Shown: positions 8,581 to 18,688, numbered from the stretch's first letter. The stretch: 64,000 bases of DNA from Paenibacillus oceani (GCF_014705615.1 NZ_JACXJA010000038.1:44932-108931); one strand, 5' to 3'. Program-made: numbers and translations. Notes: a model not told the origin generated them from the letters alone.

Positions 8581-9354
8581 TCATAACACTTTGGCGTCTT
8601 CGCGCAATGCCTGGATAAGCGACCGGACACGGTCGGGCGTCTCTCCACCCAGCAGGCGGCCGGCCTGACGGGGAGCCGGGAGCCGAATTCCGATCGTTTG
8701 CGTATAAGGCGCCAGCTCGTTTTCGGATAAGCCCAGATCCGCAACGGATAATCGCGAGAACGGTTTTTTCTTCGCTTTCATAATGCCCGGAAGCGTCGGA
8801 TATCGCGGTTCGTTCAGTCCTTGCTGGGCGGTGATCAGAGCAGGCAGGGGCAGCTCCACCGTCTCGTCGTCGCCTTCCGCGTCGCGGACCGCGACCGCTC
8901 TCCCGCCGGGAGCCGGGTCGACTGTCAGCTTCGTGATTGCGCCGGCGTGGGGGAGATCCAGCAGCTCGGCGACGCGTAGCGCCACTTGGCCGGAGCCGCG
9001 GTCGACGGAGAAATGTCCGGCGATCACGAGGTCGAACGGCCTGCTGCGCAAATAGGCGGCGAGTTGCTTGGCGATCACCGCCTCGTCCGCGCCGTCCGGC
9101 TCCCCGATCAGCACCGCTTCGTCGGCTCCCATCGCAAGTGCCGTCCGAAGCGCCTCCGCACACCGCTCAGTTCCAACGGACACGACCGTCACTTGCCCGC
9201 TGTGCGCGTCGCGCAGCCGGATCGCCTCTTCTACCGCATATTCGTCGTAAGGATTAATGACGAACTTGACGCCGTCCTCATCCACTGCATCGTCCCGGAC
9301 CCGCACCTTCTCCTCCGTATCGAACGTTTGTTTCAGCAATACAACCACATTCAT
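8581..9354 (-). CDS. etfB: Electron transfer flavoprotein subunit beta (beta-oxidation type)
   Basis: A 257-residue EtfB: VVLLKQTFDTEEKVRV at the N-terminus, NPYDEYAVEEAIRL near 34-47, VISVGTE-type and GADEAVLI segments near 57-82, and the AGHFSVDRGSGQVALRVAELL nucleotide-binding stretch near 114-134. Length is normal. It is the first gene of a minus-strand etfBA pair sharing a 216-base divergent control region with fadF, so it is probably co-regulated with fatty acid degradation. Start ATG 9354 has AAAGGGG upstream. Confidence 0.93.
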   Translation of the reverse strand: MNVVVLLKQTFDTEEKVRVRDDAVDEDGVKFVINPYDEYAVEEAIRLRDAHSGQVTVVSVGTERCAEALRTALAMGADEAVLIGEPDGADEAVIAKQLAAYLRSRPFDLVIAGHFSVDRGSGQVALRVAELLDLPHAGAITKLTVDPAPGGRAVAVRDAEGDDETVELPLPALITAQQGLNEPRYPTLPGIMKAKKKPFSRLSVADLGLSENELAPYTQTIGIRLPAPRQAGRLLGGETPDRVRSLIQALREDAKVL

Positions 9355-9465
9355 CGGCTTACCCCTTTCCGTATGGGCTGCGGCGGCCGGATGGCGGATT
9401 TGCGGCTGCGGAGCAGACGAGTATTGTTGTCATGGGACCAGCCCGGCCGAACATACATTGCAAGT

Positions 9466-9481
9466 AACGCGAATTCGCGTT
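9466..9481. promoter_or_regulatory. 16-bp perfect palindrome, candidate fatty-acid regulator operator
   Basis: AACGCGAATTCGCGTT is a perfect palindrome in the divergent etfB/fadF region. Its right end abuts the predicted fadF -35 box at 9482. It does not look like the B. subtilis FadR consensus, so the cognate repressor is unknown. Position and symmetry suggest a repressor site for the beta-oxidation block. Confidence 0.5.
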
Positions 9482-9510
9482 TTGCACTTCCTGCCTACCT
9501 GATTTATATG
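9482..9510 (+). promoter_or_regulatory. Predicted SigA promoter of the fadF operon
   Basis: TTGCAC (9482-9487), a 17-base spacer and TATATG (9505-9510) lie 61 bases before the fadF GTG start. The -35 box touches the 16-bp palindrome. Confidence 0.5.
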
Positions 9511-9570
9511 AAGAAAAGCCCGGGAATAATCCGGCCGGCAGGGCGAAAGCGGAAAGGAGCGTGTGTATCC

Positions 9571-11760
9571 GTGGTCTGGAAAGTCGTCCATTTCGCTTTG
9601 TTTCTAGCTGCGACCGGTTATGGCGCGTTGCTGTTCGGGAAGGCGGTATCCCGCCGGATCGCTTACATGAAGCTGGGGCAGCCCGAGAGTCCGGCTCGCC
9701 TCGACCGCCGCCGTGCGCGCGAATGGATCGCCCAGTTATTCGGACACCGCAAGTTGATGAAAGATCGCCGAAGCGGGATCATGCATCTCCTTGTTTTTTA
9801 CGGCTTCATCGTCCTTCAGTTCGGGGCGGCCGACATCGTGCTGAAAGGGTTGTTCGGCGTCCGGCTGCCTGTGCCCGCCTACGACCTGTTTGTGCTCTCC
9901 CAAGAGATTACCGTCGTGGCGGTGCTTGTGGCGATCGGTTATGCGGGGTATCGCAGGTACGGGGAAAAACTGGCGAGGCTGAAGCGAGACTGGAAGCCGA
10001 GTATTGTGTTGTATTTTATCGGAGCCTTGCTGCTGTCGGTGCTGCTCGTATCCGCTTTCGAAAGACTGTGGCACGGACTGCCAGCTTCGCCGCTCGCGCC
10101 GGTGGCATCGCTGCTTGCCGCAGCGATGAGCGGCCTGGCCGGGAGCGTAACCGCAGCGGTGTTTTATTACACCGCCTGGTGGGCGCATTTGCTCATTTTG
10201 CTCGCCTTTCTCGTATATGTCCCCCAATCCAAACATTTTCATCTGCTGACGGCTCCGGTGAATTTGGCTTTGGCCCGCTCGTCTCCGCCGGGGAAGCTGC
10301 GGACGCTCGATCTGGAGGACGAGAATGCGGAGTCGTTCGGCGCGGGAGCGGTGGAGCAGTTTACGAGCAAGCAGTTGCTCGATCTGTACGCTTGCGTAGA
10401 GTGCGGCCGCTGTACGAACGTCTGCCCGGCATCGGGGACCGGGAAATTGTTGTCTCCGATGCATCTGATCGTCAAGCTGCGCGATCATCTGACCGAGAAG
10501 GGGGCGGCGGTAACTTCGAAATCGCCCTGGGTGCCCGCATTCGCTTTCCCCGGCACCGCAGGTTCGGCCTCCGTGTTCCGGCCGGAAGAGCCGGCCGGAC
10601 GGGAATGGAGCGGCGGCGGAATTACGGATATCGGCCCGACGATGGAGCTGCAGAAGAAAAGCTGGATCAAGGCGGGCAGCGGCGCGGATGGAGAAAGCGC
10701 CGGGTCCGGAACGGCGGCTGCGATCGCAGATGTAAACCTGGTCGGCGACATCATGAGCCCGGAGGAGCTGTGGTCCTGCACGACATGCCGCAATTGCGAA
10801 GACCAGTGCCCGGTCGGCAACGAGCATGTCGATAAAATTATCGATATGCGCCGGTATCTGGTGCTGACGGAAGGAAGCATGCCTCACGACGGCCAGCGCG
10901 CCTTGCAAAACATCGAACGCCAAAGCAATCCCTGGGGGATCAGCCGCGGCGACCGCGCCAAATGGCTGGAGGAAGTGAAAGGAATATGGGTTCCGACGGT
11001 CCGGGATCTGCCGGATTTCGACTATTTGCTGTTCGTCGGATCGATGGGCTCTTACGATAACCGGACCAAAAAGGTGACCGTCGCGCTCGTCAAGCTGCTG
11101 GCCCATGCCGGCGTCCGGTTCGCGATTCTCGGTGCCGAGGAGCGCAATTCCGGCGATACGCCGAGGCGGATGGGCAACGAGCTGTTGTTTCAGCAGCTGT
11201 GCCAAGAAAATATTGCAGTGTTCCAAACGTACAACGTGCGTAAAATTGTAACCGCCTGTCCGCATACGTACAATACGCTGAAGCACGAGTATCCGGAGTT
11301 CGGCCTGGATGACGGCGTCGAAGTGTTCCATCACACCGAGCTGCTCGCCCGGCTGCTGTATGAAGGGAAGCTGGTACCGCAGCATGCGGTCCGGCAGCGG
11401 ACGACGTATCACGATTCCTGTTACTTGGGGCGTTACAACGGCACCTACGAAGCTCCGCGGGATATTTTAAGAGCGATACCGGGCTTGACTCTCGCCGAGA
11501 TGGACAGATCCGGAGCTAATGCGATGTGCTGCGGGGCCGGCGGCGGTCTGATGTGGCTGGAGGAGAGCCGGGGCAAGCGGATCAACGTGGCCCGGACCGA
11601 GCAGGCGCTCGCCGTAGAGCCAGCCGTGATCGCCAGCGCTTGTCCGTATTGCCTGACGATGATGGAGGACGGTACGAAGCAGCTGTCCGCAGAGGATCGT
11701 GTCGCGGCGAAAGACGTCGCCGAGCTGCTGGGGGAATCGGTGTTCGGGCCGCGGAGTTAA
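9571..11760 (+). CDS. fadF: FadF-like membrane iron-sulfur oxidoreductase (ETF:quinone-type)
   Basis: A 729-residue protein close in size and layout to B. subtilis FadF (YwjF). About five hydrophobic helices occupy the first 220 residues. Two [4Fe-4S] motifs follow (CVECGRCTNVCP near 275-286 and CTTCRNCEDQCP near 407-418), then two HdrB-type CCG segments (TACPHTYNTLKHEYP and NAMCCGAGGG) with a final SACPYC. Such proteins are thought to carry electrons from reduced ETF to menaquinone. The start is GTG 9571, 11 bases after AAAGGAG; the frame is open far upstream but without a ribosome binding site. It is first in the plus-strand operon fadF-fadN-fadA-fadE-thioesterase. Confidence 0.88.
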   Translation: MVWKVVHFALFLAATGYGALLFGKAVSRRIAYMKLGQPESPARLDRRRAREWIAQLFGHRKLMKDRRSGIMHLLVFYGFIVLQFGAADIVLKGLFGVRLPVPAYDLFVLSQEITVVAVLVAIGYAGYRRYGEKLARLKRDWKPSIVLYFIGALLLSVLLVSAFERLWHGLPASPLAPVASLLAAAMSGLAGSVTAAVFYYTAWWAHLLILLAFLVYVPQSKHFHLLTAPVNLALARSSPPGKLRTLDLEDENAESFGAGAVEQFTSKQLLDLYACVECGRCTNVCPASGTGKLLSPMHLIVKLRDHLTEKGAAVTSKSPWVPAFAFPGTAGSASVFRPEEPAGREWSGGGITDIGPTMELQKKSWIKAGSGADGESAGSGTAAAIADVNLVGDIMSPEELWSCTTCRNCEDQCPVGNEHVDKIIDMRRYLVLTEGSMPHDGQRALQNIERQSNPWGISRGDRAKWLEEVKGIWVPTVRDLPDFDYLLFVGSMGSYDNRTKKVTVALVKLLAHAGVRFAILGAEERNSGDTPRRMGNELLFQQLCQENIAVFQTYNVRKIVTACPHTYNTLKHEYPEFGLDDGVEVFHHTELLARLLYEGKLVPQHAVRQRTTYHDSCYLGRYNGTYEAPRDILRAIPGLTLAEMDRSGANAMCCGAGGGLMWLEESRGKRINVARTEQALAVEPAVIASACPYCLTMMEDGTKQLSAEDRVAAKDVAELLGESVFGPRS

Positions 11761-11794
11761 TGCATCAAAATGCCAAGAAGGAGGGACTTCCCGT

Positions 11795-14185
11795 ATGAGA
11801 ACGATCCGAACGGTCGCCGTTATCGGCTCCGGCGTGATGGGGGCGGGGATCGCGGCGCATCTGGCGAATGCGGGCATCCATGTATGGCTGCTCGACCGCG
11901 TACCGGAACGGCTTACGCCGGAAGAGGAAGCGGCCGGACGAACGATCCGGCATCCGGACGTGCGCAACCGGCTGGCAAGAGAAGCGATCATCCGGCTGAA
12001 CAAGACGAATCCGGCCGTTTTTTTCGAAGAACGATGCGCGGAGCTGATCCGCATAGGCAACGTGGAGGACGACCTGCATCGGCTGAAGGAAGCGGACTGG
12101 ATTATTGAGGCGATCACCGAACGGCTGGATGACAAGCGGGAGCTGCTGAGACGGATCGAACCGGTATGGACGCCAGGAATGGTCGTCAGCTCGAATACGT
12201 CAGGCATCTCGATCGCCGCGATGGCGGAAGCGGTCGGTCCGGAACTGCGCTCTTATTTTCTCGGCACTCATTTTTTCAACCCTCCCCGGTATATGCCGCT
12301 CGTCGAAGTCATTCCGGGACCCGCGACGAAGCTGGACGTATTGTCCGGGATGAAGCAGTTTCTCGGCCACCGACTCGGCAAAGGCGTCGTATTTGCCAAG
12401 GACACGCCGAATTTTATCGCCAACCGGATCGGGACCTACGGTTTGCTCGTCACGCTGCGGCTGATGGCCGAGCAGGGTTATACGGTCGGGGAGATTGACG
12501 CCGTAACGGGCCCTGCGCTTGGCAGGCCCAAAAGCGCCACGTTCCGCACGCTTGATCTGGTCGGCCTGGATACGTTCGTCCATGTAGCCAAAAACGTGTA
12601 CGACCATGCCTCCGATCCGGCGGAGAAGGCGACGTTCGACACTCCGGAGCTGCTGGCGGACATGACCCGCCTCGGGTGGCTAGGCGAGAAGGCCGGGCAA
12701 GGATTTTACAAAAAAGTGAAGACAGATACGGGTTCCCGGATTTTGGAGCTGAATCCGGCCACTATGCAGTATGCGGAGGCTTCGCCGGTGAAGGCGGCAT
12801 CGCTGGAGGCGGCTCGAGCAGCCAAAGGGGCGGCGGCGAAGTGCAGGGCTTTGCTCGGAGGCGAAGACCGGTATGCCGAGCTGGCCTGGGAAGTCGTTAA
12901 GCCGGTTCTCCTCTATGCGGCCGACAAAGCGGATGAAATCGCGGATACGATCGCCGATGTGGACAAAGCGATGCGGCTCGGCTTCAACTGGGAGCTCGGC
13001 CCGTTCGAGCTGTGGGACGCGATCGGGCTTGCCCGGTCGGCAGCGCGCATGGAAGCCGAAGGGGCGATCGTCCCGGACTGGGTGAAGCGGTGGATCGAGG
13101 CCGGCAACGCGACGTTTTACAAGCGGGAGAACGGCAGCAGGCGGTATGCCCACGCCGGGCAGTACGTGCAGCTCGTGGACGATATCGAGCATCTCTCCCT
13201 CCGGGGCTTGAAGGACAAAGGACGCACCGTGCTGTCCAACGGCGGCGCGAGTCTGATCGACATCGGCGAAGAGGTCGCTTGTCTGGAGTTCCATTCGCCG
13301 AGCAATGCGATCGGCAGCGATATTTTGACGATGATCCGCAAAAGCGTGGAAGAGGTGCGCCGCCATTACCGCGGACTTGTTATTGCGAACGAAGGCCGCA
13401 ACTTTTGCGTCGGGGCCAATCTGATGCTGCTCTTGATGGAAGCGCAGGAGGAAGAATGGGACGAAGTGGACCGGATTATTCGCGTGTTCCAGGAAGCGAT
13501 GATGGAGCTGAAGACGGCCGGGCGCCCGGTGGTGGCGGCGCCGCATCGGATGACGCTGGGCGGGGGCGTCGAAGTGTGCATGGCCGCGGACCGGGTGACG
13601 GCTTACGCGGAAACCTACTACGGCCTTGTGGAAGCCGGAGTCGGCCTGATCCCGGCGGGCGGAGGAACGAAGGAAATGGCGCTCCGTGCGGCGGAAACGA
13701 CGGCTGGCGGCGACGATCTGCAGCCGGCGGTCAACCGCGCATTCGAGGTGATCGGCATGGCCAAGGTGTCGACGAGCGCGCCGGAAGCCGTTCGTCTCGG
13801 GCTTATGCGCAGCGCGGACCGGACGGTGATGAACCGCGACCGGCTCGTGCACGAGGCGCGGCGCACCGTGCTGGAGCTGCACCGCGACGGTTATGCCCGC
13901 CGAAGCGGCGAGTCGGTCCGGGTCGTCGGCCGCGAAGGGAAAGCGGTGCTGCTGGCCGGAGCGCAGTCGATGCGGGAAGGCGGATACATCTCGGAGCACG
14001 ACTTCAAAATCGCGCGAAAGCTGGCCCATGTGCTGGCCGGAGGAGACGTGCCCTCGGGTACGCAGGTCACGGAAGCGTATATGCTCGATCTGGAGCGCGA
14101 AGCGTTTCTGAGCTTGTGCGGCGAACCGAAGACGCAGGCGCGTATGAAGCATATGCTGTCGGCCGGCAAGCCGCTGAGAAACTGA
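11795..14185 (+). CDS. fadN: 3-hydroxyacyl-CoA dehydrogenase / enoyl-CoA hydratase
   Basis: A 796-residue bifunctional enzyme; B. subtilis FadN is about the same length. The N-terminal NAD-binding motif is VIGSGVMGAGIAAHLANAG at 9-27. The dehydrogenase signature FLGTHFFNPPRYMPLVEV follows near 153-170, and a crotonase domain lies in the C-terminal half (ANEGRNFCVGANLM, then LGGGVEVCMAADRV). It catalyses hydration of enoyl-CoA and NAD-dependent oxidation of the 3-hydroxyacyl-CoA. AAGGAGGG lies 10 bases before ATG 11795, only 34 bases after fadF. Confidence 0.93.
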   Translation: MRTIRTVAVIGSGVMGAGIAAHLANAGIHVWLLDRVPERLTPEEEAAGRTIRHPDVRNRLAREAIIRLNKTNPAVFFEERCAELIRIGNVEDDLHRLKEADWIIEAITERLDDKRELLRRIEPVWTPGMVVSSNTSGISIAAMAEAVGPELRSYFLGTHFFNPPRYMPLVEVIPGPATKLDVLSGMKQFLGHRLGKGVVFAKDTPNFIANRIGTYGLLVTLRLMAEQGYTVGEIDAVTGPALGRPKSATFRTLDLVGLDTFVHVAKNVYDHASDPAEKATFDTPELLADMTRLGWLGEKAGQGFYKKVKTDTGSRILELNPATMQYAEASPVKAASLEAARAAKGAAAKCRALLGGEDRYAELAWEVVKPVLLYAADKADEIADTIADVDKAMRLGFNWELGPFELWDAIGLARSAARMEAEGAIVPDWVKRWIEAGNATFYKRENGSRRYAHAGQYVQLVDDIEHLSLRGLKDKGRTVLSNGGASLIDIGEEVACLEFHSPSNAIGSDILTMIRKSVEEVRRHYRGLVIANEGRNFCVGANLMLLLMEAQEEEWDEVDRIIRVFQEAMMELKTAGRPVVAAPHRMTLGGGVEVCMAADRVTAYAETYYGLVEAGVGLIPAGGGTKEMALRAAETTAGGDDLQPAVNRAFEVIGMAKVSTSAPEAVRLGLMRSADRTVMNRDRLVHEARRTVLELHRDGYARRSGESVRVVGREGKAVLLAGAQSMREGGYISEHDFKIARKLAHVLAGGDVPSGTQVTEAYMLDLEREAFLSLCGEPKTQARMKHMLSAGKPLRN

Positions 14186-14200
14186 CGGGAGGTGGCTTCT

Positions 14201-15385
14201 ATGGAGGAGGCGGTAATCGTATCGGCTGTCCGGACAGCCGTCGGCCGGGGACGCAAAGGCTCGCTTGCCCAGACGCGGCCCGAGGATCTGGGCAAAACTG
14301 TGTTGCAGGCCGCTGTGGAGCGGGTTCCCGGTCTGACGAAAGAGCAGGTGGACGATATCGTGATCGGCTGCGCCATGCCCGAGGGCGAGCAGGGGCTTAA
14401 TTTCGCCAGAGCGATGGCTTTGTATTCCGGATTCCCCGTAACGGTGCCGGCGATAACGGTCAACCGGTTCTGCTCGTCAGGCTTGCAGGCGATTGCATAT
14501 GCGGCCGAACGCATTCAGCTGGGGTATGCGGATACGATCATTGCCGGAGGGGTGGAGAGCATGAGCCGCGTCCCGATGACGGGCTTCAAGCCTTCCCCGC
14601 ATCCGGGGCTGATCGCACTTATGCCCGAAGTGTATATGGGTATGGGTCATACGGCCGAACGGGTGGCGGCCAGATACGGCATCACCCGGGAAGAGCAGGA
14701 CCGGTTTGCCTGCGCCAGCCATGCGAAGGCGGCGGCCGCACAAGCGGCGGGAACATTTAAAGACGAGATCGTCCCGGTCGATACGGCGGTTCGCGGATTC
14801 GATTCTGAACGGGGCGCATGGACGAAGCCGCTCCGCTTCGATACGGACGAGTGCATTCGGGCGGATACGTCCATGGAGGTACTGGCCTCTCTGAAGCCGG
14901 CTTTCTCGGCCAAAGGCACGGTAACGGCGGGCAACGCGTCGCCGGTCAGCGACGGCGCAAGCGCCTTGACCGTGATGAGCAGGCGCAAAGCCGAGGCGCT
15001 CGGCCTGAAGCCGCTCGCGGCGTTCCGTTCCTTTGCGGTCGCCGGGGTAGCGCCGGAGCTGATGGGAATCGGGCCGGTCGAAGCGATTCCGAAAGCTTTG
15101 CGCCTTGCCGGTATCGGCCGGGACGAGGTGCGTTTATTCGAAATTAACGAAGCATTCGCCTCGCAATGCATTCAGGTGATCCGTCAACTTGAGCTGGACG
15201 AAGCGAAAGTGAACGTCAACGGCGGCGCGATCGCGCTCGGCCACCCGCTGGGTTGCACCGGAGCCAAGCTGGCGGCGACGTTAATCCGCGAGCTGGGCAG
15301 GCGCGGCGGCGGTTACGGCGTCGTCTCGATGTGTATCGGCGGCGGCATGGGGGCGGCAGGCGTATTTGAAGTTTATGAAGGCTGA
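14201..15385 (+). CDS. fadA: Acetyl-CoA acyltransferase (3-ketoacyl-CoA thiolase)
   Basis: A 394-residue thiolase with the nucleophilic Cys91 in RFCSSGLQA, the [10 protein letters not shown] segment near 348-357 and the second catalytic Cys in [11 protein letters not shown] near the C-terminus. It performs the last step of the cycle, releasing acetyl-CoA. ATG 14201 is preferred over the in-frame GTG 14192, since GGGAGGTGG spans the latter. The gap to fadN is 15 bases, so translation is probably coupled. Confidence 0.94.
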   Translation: MEEAVIVSAVRTAVGRGRKGSLAQTRPEDLGKTVLQAAVERVPGLTKEQVDDIVIGCAMPEGEQGLNFARAMALYSGFPVTVPAITVNRFCSSGLQAIAYAAERIQLGYADTIIAGGVESMSRVPMTGFKPSPHPGLIALMPEVYMGMGHTAERVAARYGITREEQDRFACASHAKAAAAQAAGTFKDEIVPVDTAVRGFDSERGAWTKPLRFDTDECIRADTSMEVLASLKPAFSAKGTVTAGNASPVSDGASALTVMSRRKAEALGLKPLAAFRSFAVAGVAPELMGIGPVEAIPKALRLAGIGRDEVRLFEINEAFASQCIQVIRQLELDEAKVNVNGGAIALGHPLGCTGAKLAATLIRELGRRGGGYGVVSMCIGGGMGAAGVFEVYEG

Positions 15386-15401
15386 AGGAGGAGCGGCGCA
15401 T

Positions 15402-17183
15402 ATGGTGACAACGGTTAAGGGCGGAAGCTTTGTCATCGATTCGGCGGACTGGAACAGCGTATCGACGCCCGAGGATTTGAGCGGGGAGCAGTTGATGATC
15501 GCAGGGACGACCGAACATTTTATCGAGAACGAGGTGCTGCCGCACGACGAGGCGCTGGAGAAGCTGGACTACGGCTTGACCGTCCGGCTGATCCGCAAAG
15601 CCGGAGAACTGGGCTTGCTTGGCGTCGATATTCCCGAGCCATACGGAGGGCTCGGCCTGGATAAAGTGAGCTCGACGCTGATCAGCGAGAAGCTGGCGAG
15701 AGGCTCCTCGTTTGCGTTGTCGGTCGGCGCGCATGTGGGGATCGGCACGCTGCCGATCGTGTTTTTCGGCACCCCGGAGCAGAAGAAGCGGTATTTGCCG
15801 GACTTGGCCGACGGTTCCAAGATCGCCGCCTACTGCTTGACCGAGCCTTCGTCCGGCTCGGACGCCCTGGGGGCGAGGACGACGGCGAAACTGTCGGAGG
15901 ACGGGACGTATTACGAGCTGAACGGAACGAAACAGTTTATTACGAACGCCGGCTTTGCCGATGTGTTTATCGTCTATGCGAAAATAAACGGCAAGCTGTT
16001 CTCGGCGTTTATCGTCGAGCGTTCGATGGAAGGGGTCAGCATAGGACCCGAGGAGAAAAAGATGGGCATCAAAGGGTCGTCGACCTGCCCGCTTATTCTG
16101 GAGGGGGTTCGCGTCCCGGTATCCAATCTGCTCGGGGAACCTGGCAAGGGTCATCTTATCGCCTTTAATATTCTGAATATCGGCAGGTTCAAGCTTGGAG
16201 CCGGCTGCGTCGGAGGAGCCAAGGAGGCGATCGCGCTAAGCGCGTCCTATGCGAACGAGCGGACCCAATTCGGCAAGCCGATATCGTCCTTTCCGCTGAT
16301 CGGCCAGAAGCTCGCGGAGATGAATATCGTCACCTATGTGCTCGAAAGCATGGTATACCGTACGGCCGGGCTGATCGACGGGATTTTGCAGGACATCGAT
16401 CTGAGCAGCGAGCAGGCCGGCGTACAGTCCGCCAAGGGCATAGCCGAATATGCACTGGAATGCTCGATCATTAAGGTGTTCGGTACGGAGGCGCTGGACC
16501 GTGTGGCCGACGAAGGGGTGCAAATTCACGGAGGCTACGGATTTATCCAGGAGTACAAAATTGAGCGTATCTACCGCGATTCGCGGATTAACCGGATCTT
16601 CGAAGGGACGAATGAAATCAACCGGCTGCTCATTCCCGGAACGCTGCTGAAAAAGGCGATGAAGGGCGAACTCCCGCTGATGGAGCGCGCCCAAAGCGTG
16701 CAGATGAGCATGCTGGAGCCGACCTCCGTGAGGAGCGAGACGGACGACAGACTCGGCGAAGAGAAGCGGTTGCTCGCGACGGCGAAGCAAATCTTCCTGC
16801 TCATCGGCGGGCAGGCGGTTCAAACGTACGGGATGGAGCTGGAGGAGCAGCAGGAAGTGCTGTCGCGGCTGGCCGATATGATGATCCGGATCTATGCGAT
16901 GGAAAGCGCGCTGCTGCGTGCGGAGAAAATAACGGCGAGATCCGGCGCGGCCAAAGGTGGGCTGGCGGAAGCGATGACGAAGGTGTACGTTTGCGAAGCG
17001 TTCGCCGAGATCGAGCAGGCGGCCAAACAAAACGTCGCGGCGATGGCCTCGGGCGATCTGCTGTCGCTGCAGTTGTCGGTGCTGCGCAAATGGACCCGGC
17101 ATACTCCGGTCGATACGATCTCGCTCAAGCGGCGGATTGCGGAAAGCGTCAAAACGGAGCAAAGGTATACGGTCATCCGCTAG
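15402..17183 (+). CDS. fadE: Acyl-CoA dehydrogenase
   Basis: A 593-residue acyl-CoA dehydrogenase of the long (VLCAD/FadE) type with an extra C-terminal domain; B. subtilis FadE is 594 residues. Visible are AYCLTEPSSGSDA near 139-151, GIKGSSTCPL, and the signature VQIHGGYGFIQEY followed by RINRIFEGTNEINRLL, whose Glu is the usual catalytic base. It oxidises acyl-CoA to enoyl-CoA and passes electrons to ETF. Start ATG 15402 follows AAGGAGGAG; the fadA stop lies 17 bases upstream. Confidence 0.94.
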   Translation: MVTTVKGGSFVIDSADWNSVSTPEDLSGEQLMIAGTTEHFIENEVLPHDEALEKLDYGLTVRLIRKAGELGLLGVDIPEPYGGLGLDKVSSTLISEKLARGSSFALSVGAHVGIGTLPIVFFGTPEQKKRYLPDLADGSKIAAYCLTEPSSGSDALGARTTAKLSEDGTYYELNGTKQFITNAGFADVFIVYAKINGKLFSAFIVERSMEGVSIGPEEKKMGIKGSSTCPLILEGVRVPVSNLLGEPGKGHLIAFNILNIGRFKLGAGCVGGAKEAIALSASYANERTQFGKPISSFPLIGQKLAEMNIVTYVLESMVYRTAGLIDGILQDIDLSSEQAGVQSAKGIAEYALECSIIKVFGTEALDRVADEGVQIHGGYGFIQEYKIERIYRDSRINRIFEGTNEINRLLIPGTLLKKAMKGELPLMERAQSVQMSMLEPTSVRSETDDRLGEEKRLLATAKQIFLLIGGQAVQTYGMELEEQQEVLSRLADMMIRIYAMESALLRAEKITARSGAAKGGLAEAMTKVYVCEAFAEIEQAAKQNVAAMASGDLLSLQLSVLRKWTRHTPVDTISLKRRIAESVKTEQRYTVIR

Positions 17184-17277
17184 GCGAGCAGGACGGGAGG
17201 CCCTGGATGCAAGAGGAACGGGATGCGTCCGGTGAAGCGGTTCTTCCGTCAAGTCTGCTTCGGAAGGAGACGGCAAC

Positions 17278-17709
17278 GTGGACGGCAACGTGGAGGAGTT
17301 GATCAGCAAGCTGGGGGAAGCGGCCAGAGGCACGTTCTGGGACGATATCGGGTGTGTCCTCGAGTTTGCGGAGCCGGGCAAAACAATCGTGTCGCTGGAG
17401 GTAGAGAGCCGGCATCTGAACGGCATCGGCATCTTGCACGGAGGCGTGCACGCTTCGCTGCTGGATAATGCGATGGGCATTACCGCGATGATCGCCAGGC
17501 CGGGAGAAAAGGTGGTGACGACGAATCTGAATCTGCATTACTTATCGCCTCTGTGGCCGGGCAAAGTAACAGTTACCGCCGAACTGATCCATCAGTCGCG
17601 CAAAATTTTGACCGTTCAGGGGAAAATCGAGGACGAACAAGGGAATCTCGGCTCGTGGGGCGTCGGTTCGTTCCGCGCGTCGGGCGGTACCGCTCCGGGT
17701 CAGGGCTGA
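17278..17709 (+). CDS. PaaI-type hotdog-fold acyl-CoA thioesterase
   Basis: A 143-residue hotdog protein with the family signature NGIGILHGGVHASLLDNAMG near 48-67 and the TTNLNLHYLSP strand near 80-90. It probably hydrolyses acyl-CoA esters. It begins with GTG 17278, 8 bases after AAGGAG, and lies 94 bases after fadE on the same strand, so it appears to be the last member of the beta-oxidation operon, perhaps relieving CoA trapping. Confidence 0.85.
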   Translation: MDGNVEELISKLGEAARGTFWDDIGCVLEFAEPGKTIVSLEVESRHLNGIGILHGGVHASLLDNAMGITAMIARPGEKVVTTNLNLHYLSPLWPGKVTVTAELIHQSRKILTVQGKIEDEQGNLGSWGVGSFRASGGTAPGQG

Positions 17710-17944
17710 CCGGTGATCCTGCAAGGAGAAGCGCGCTGGAGCTTGGGCGATGCCAAGGAAGCTTAGGCGTGCTTCTCCCCGTTTGCATGGCGCTGACCTT
17801 TCAACGAACGTTTTCCCTTGGCGGGACAGAAAGGTTGTACATGCGCACAAAAATTCCGTATATTCGTACATAGGACATCACTTTGCAGCGGCGGGTGCCG
17901 GACTTGCTTTCAACCAGCATAACGGCACAGAGAGGAATATACGG

Positions 17945-18505
17945 ATGAAGAACATTCTGGTTACGGGCTACCGGGCGCACGAGCTTAACATATTCGATCA
18001 GAAAAACAAAGGGATCGCTTATATTAAAAAGGCGATCGAAGGAAGGCTCCTTCCTTTAATCGAGGAAGGATTGGAGTGGGTGCTTACGCCGGGCCAATAC
18101 GGCGTCGATCTATGGGCGTGCGAGACCGTTATCGAACTGAAGAAACGGTATCCGCACTTGAAGCTGTCGATCATCGCGGCTTATCAAAATCCGGAAGAAA
18201 AGTGGAAAGAGGAGAAGCAGCAGTATTTTCACGACATCCTCAACAAAGTCGATTATTACGGGACGGTGAGCAACCAGCCTTACAACGGCGTTTGGCAGCT
18301 GACGGCGAGAGACGATTTGCTGCTTCGCAAAACGGACGGCATCCTGTTGTTCTACGACGAGGACGCAGCGGAAGGCAGTCCCCGATTTTACAAGCAAAAA
18401 GCGATGAAAAAACACGAAAAGGACGGGTACCGGATTTTGACGATCCGTTCGGACGATATTCAGAGTATCGCAGACGAGGAAAGATACAGCGGGTTTGATT
18501 CGTAG
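17945..18505 (+). CDS. YpsA-like SLOG-family protein (DUF1273)
   Basis: A 186-residue protein beginning MKNILVTGYRAHELNIF, the typical N-terminus of the DUF1273/YpsA family in the SLOG nucleotide-ligand-binding superfamily. GQYGVDLWACE near 55-65 and TDGILLFYDEDA near 138-149 are further family features. B. subtilis YpsA acts in cell division control and stress protection; ligand and mechanism are unsettled. The start is ATG 17945; the longer frame upstream lacks a ribosome binding site. Preceding bases 17710-17944 hold no gene I can support. Confidence 0.85.
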   Translation: MKNILVTGYRAHELNIFDQKNKGIAYIKKAIEGRLLPLIEEGLEWVLTPGQYGVDLWACETVIELKKRYPHLKLSIIAAYQNPEEKWKEEKQQYFHDILNKVDYYGTVSNQPYNGVWQLTARDDLLLRKTDGILLFYDEDAAEGSPRFYKQKAMKKHEKDGYRILTIRSDDIQSIADEERYSGFDS

Positions 18506-18540
18506 TTGTCGGGAAGCAGAAGAAAAGCGAGCAAGCGAGC

Positions 18541-18577
18541 GGGGTTCTTTGGCCGACAGGCCGGGAAGCCCGTTTTT
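18541..18577 (+). terminator. Terminator after the YpsA-like gene
   Basis: Hairpin with inner stem GGCC/GGCC and outer GGG/CCC arms followed by CGTTTTTG, 35 bases after the stop codon. Confidence 0.65.
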
Positions 18578-18688
18578 GTTTTGTCAAAATATTCTTTCTC
18601 GCAATTACGCATAGATTGTTATATAATAAAATCACATAAAATACAATCTGTATTAGTACAACTATTCCGAAAGGTGTGAAGGTCTCGA

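Noticed and set aside
17207..17302. 31-codon frame between fadE and the thioesterase gene
   Set aside because: Out of frame with the thioesterase, overlapping its start, no recognisable product; the GTG at 17278 has the better ribosome binding site.
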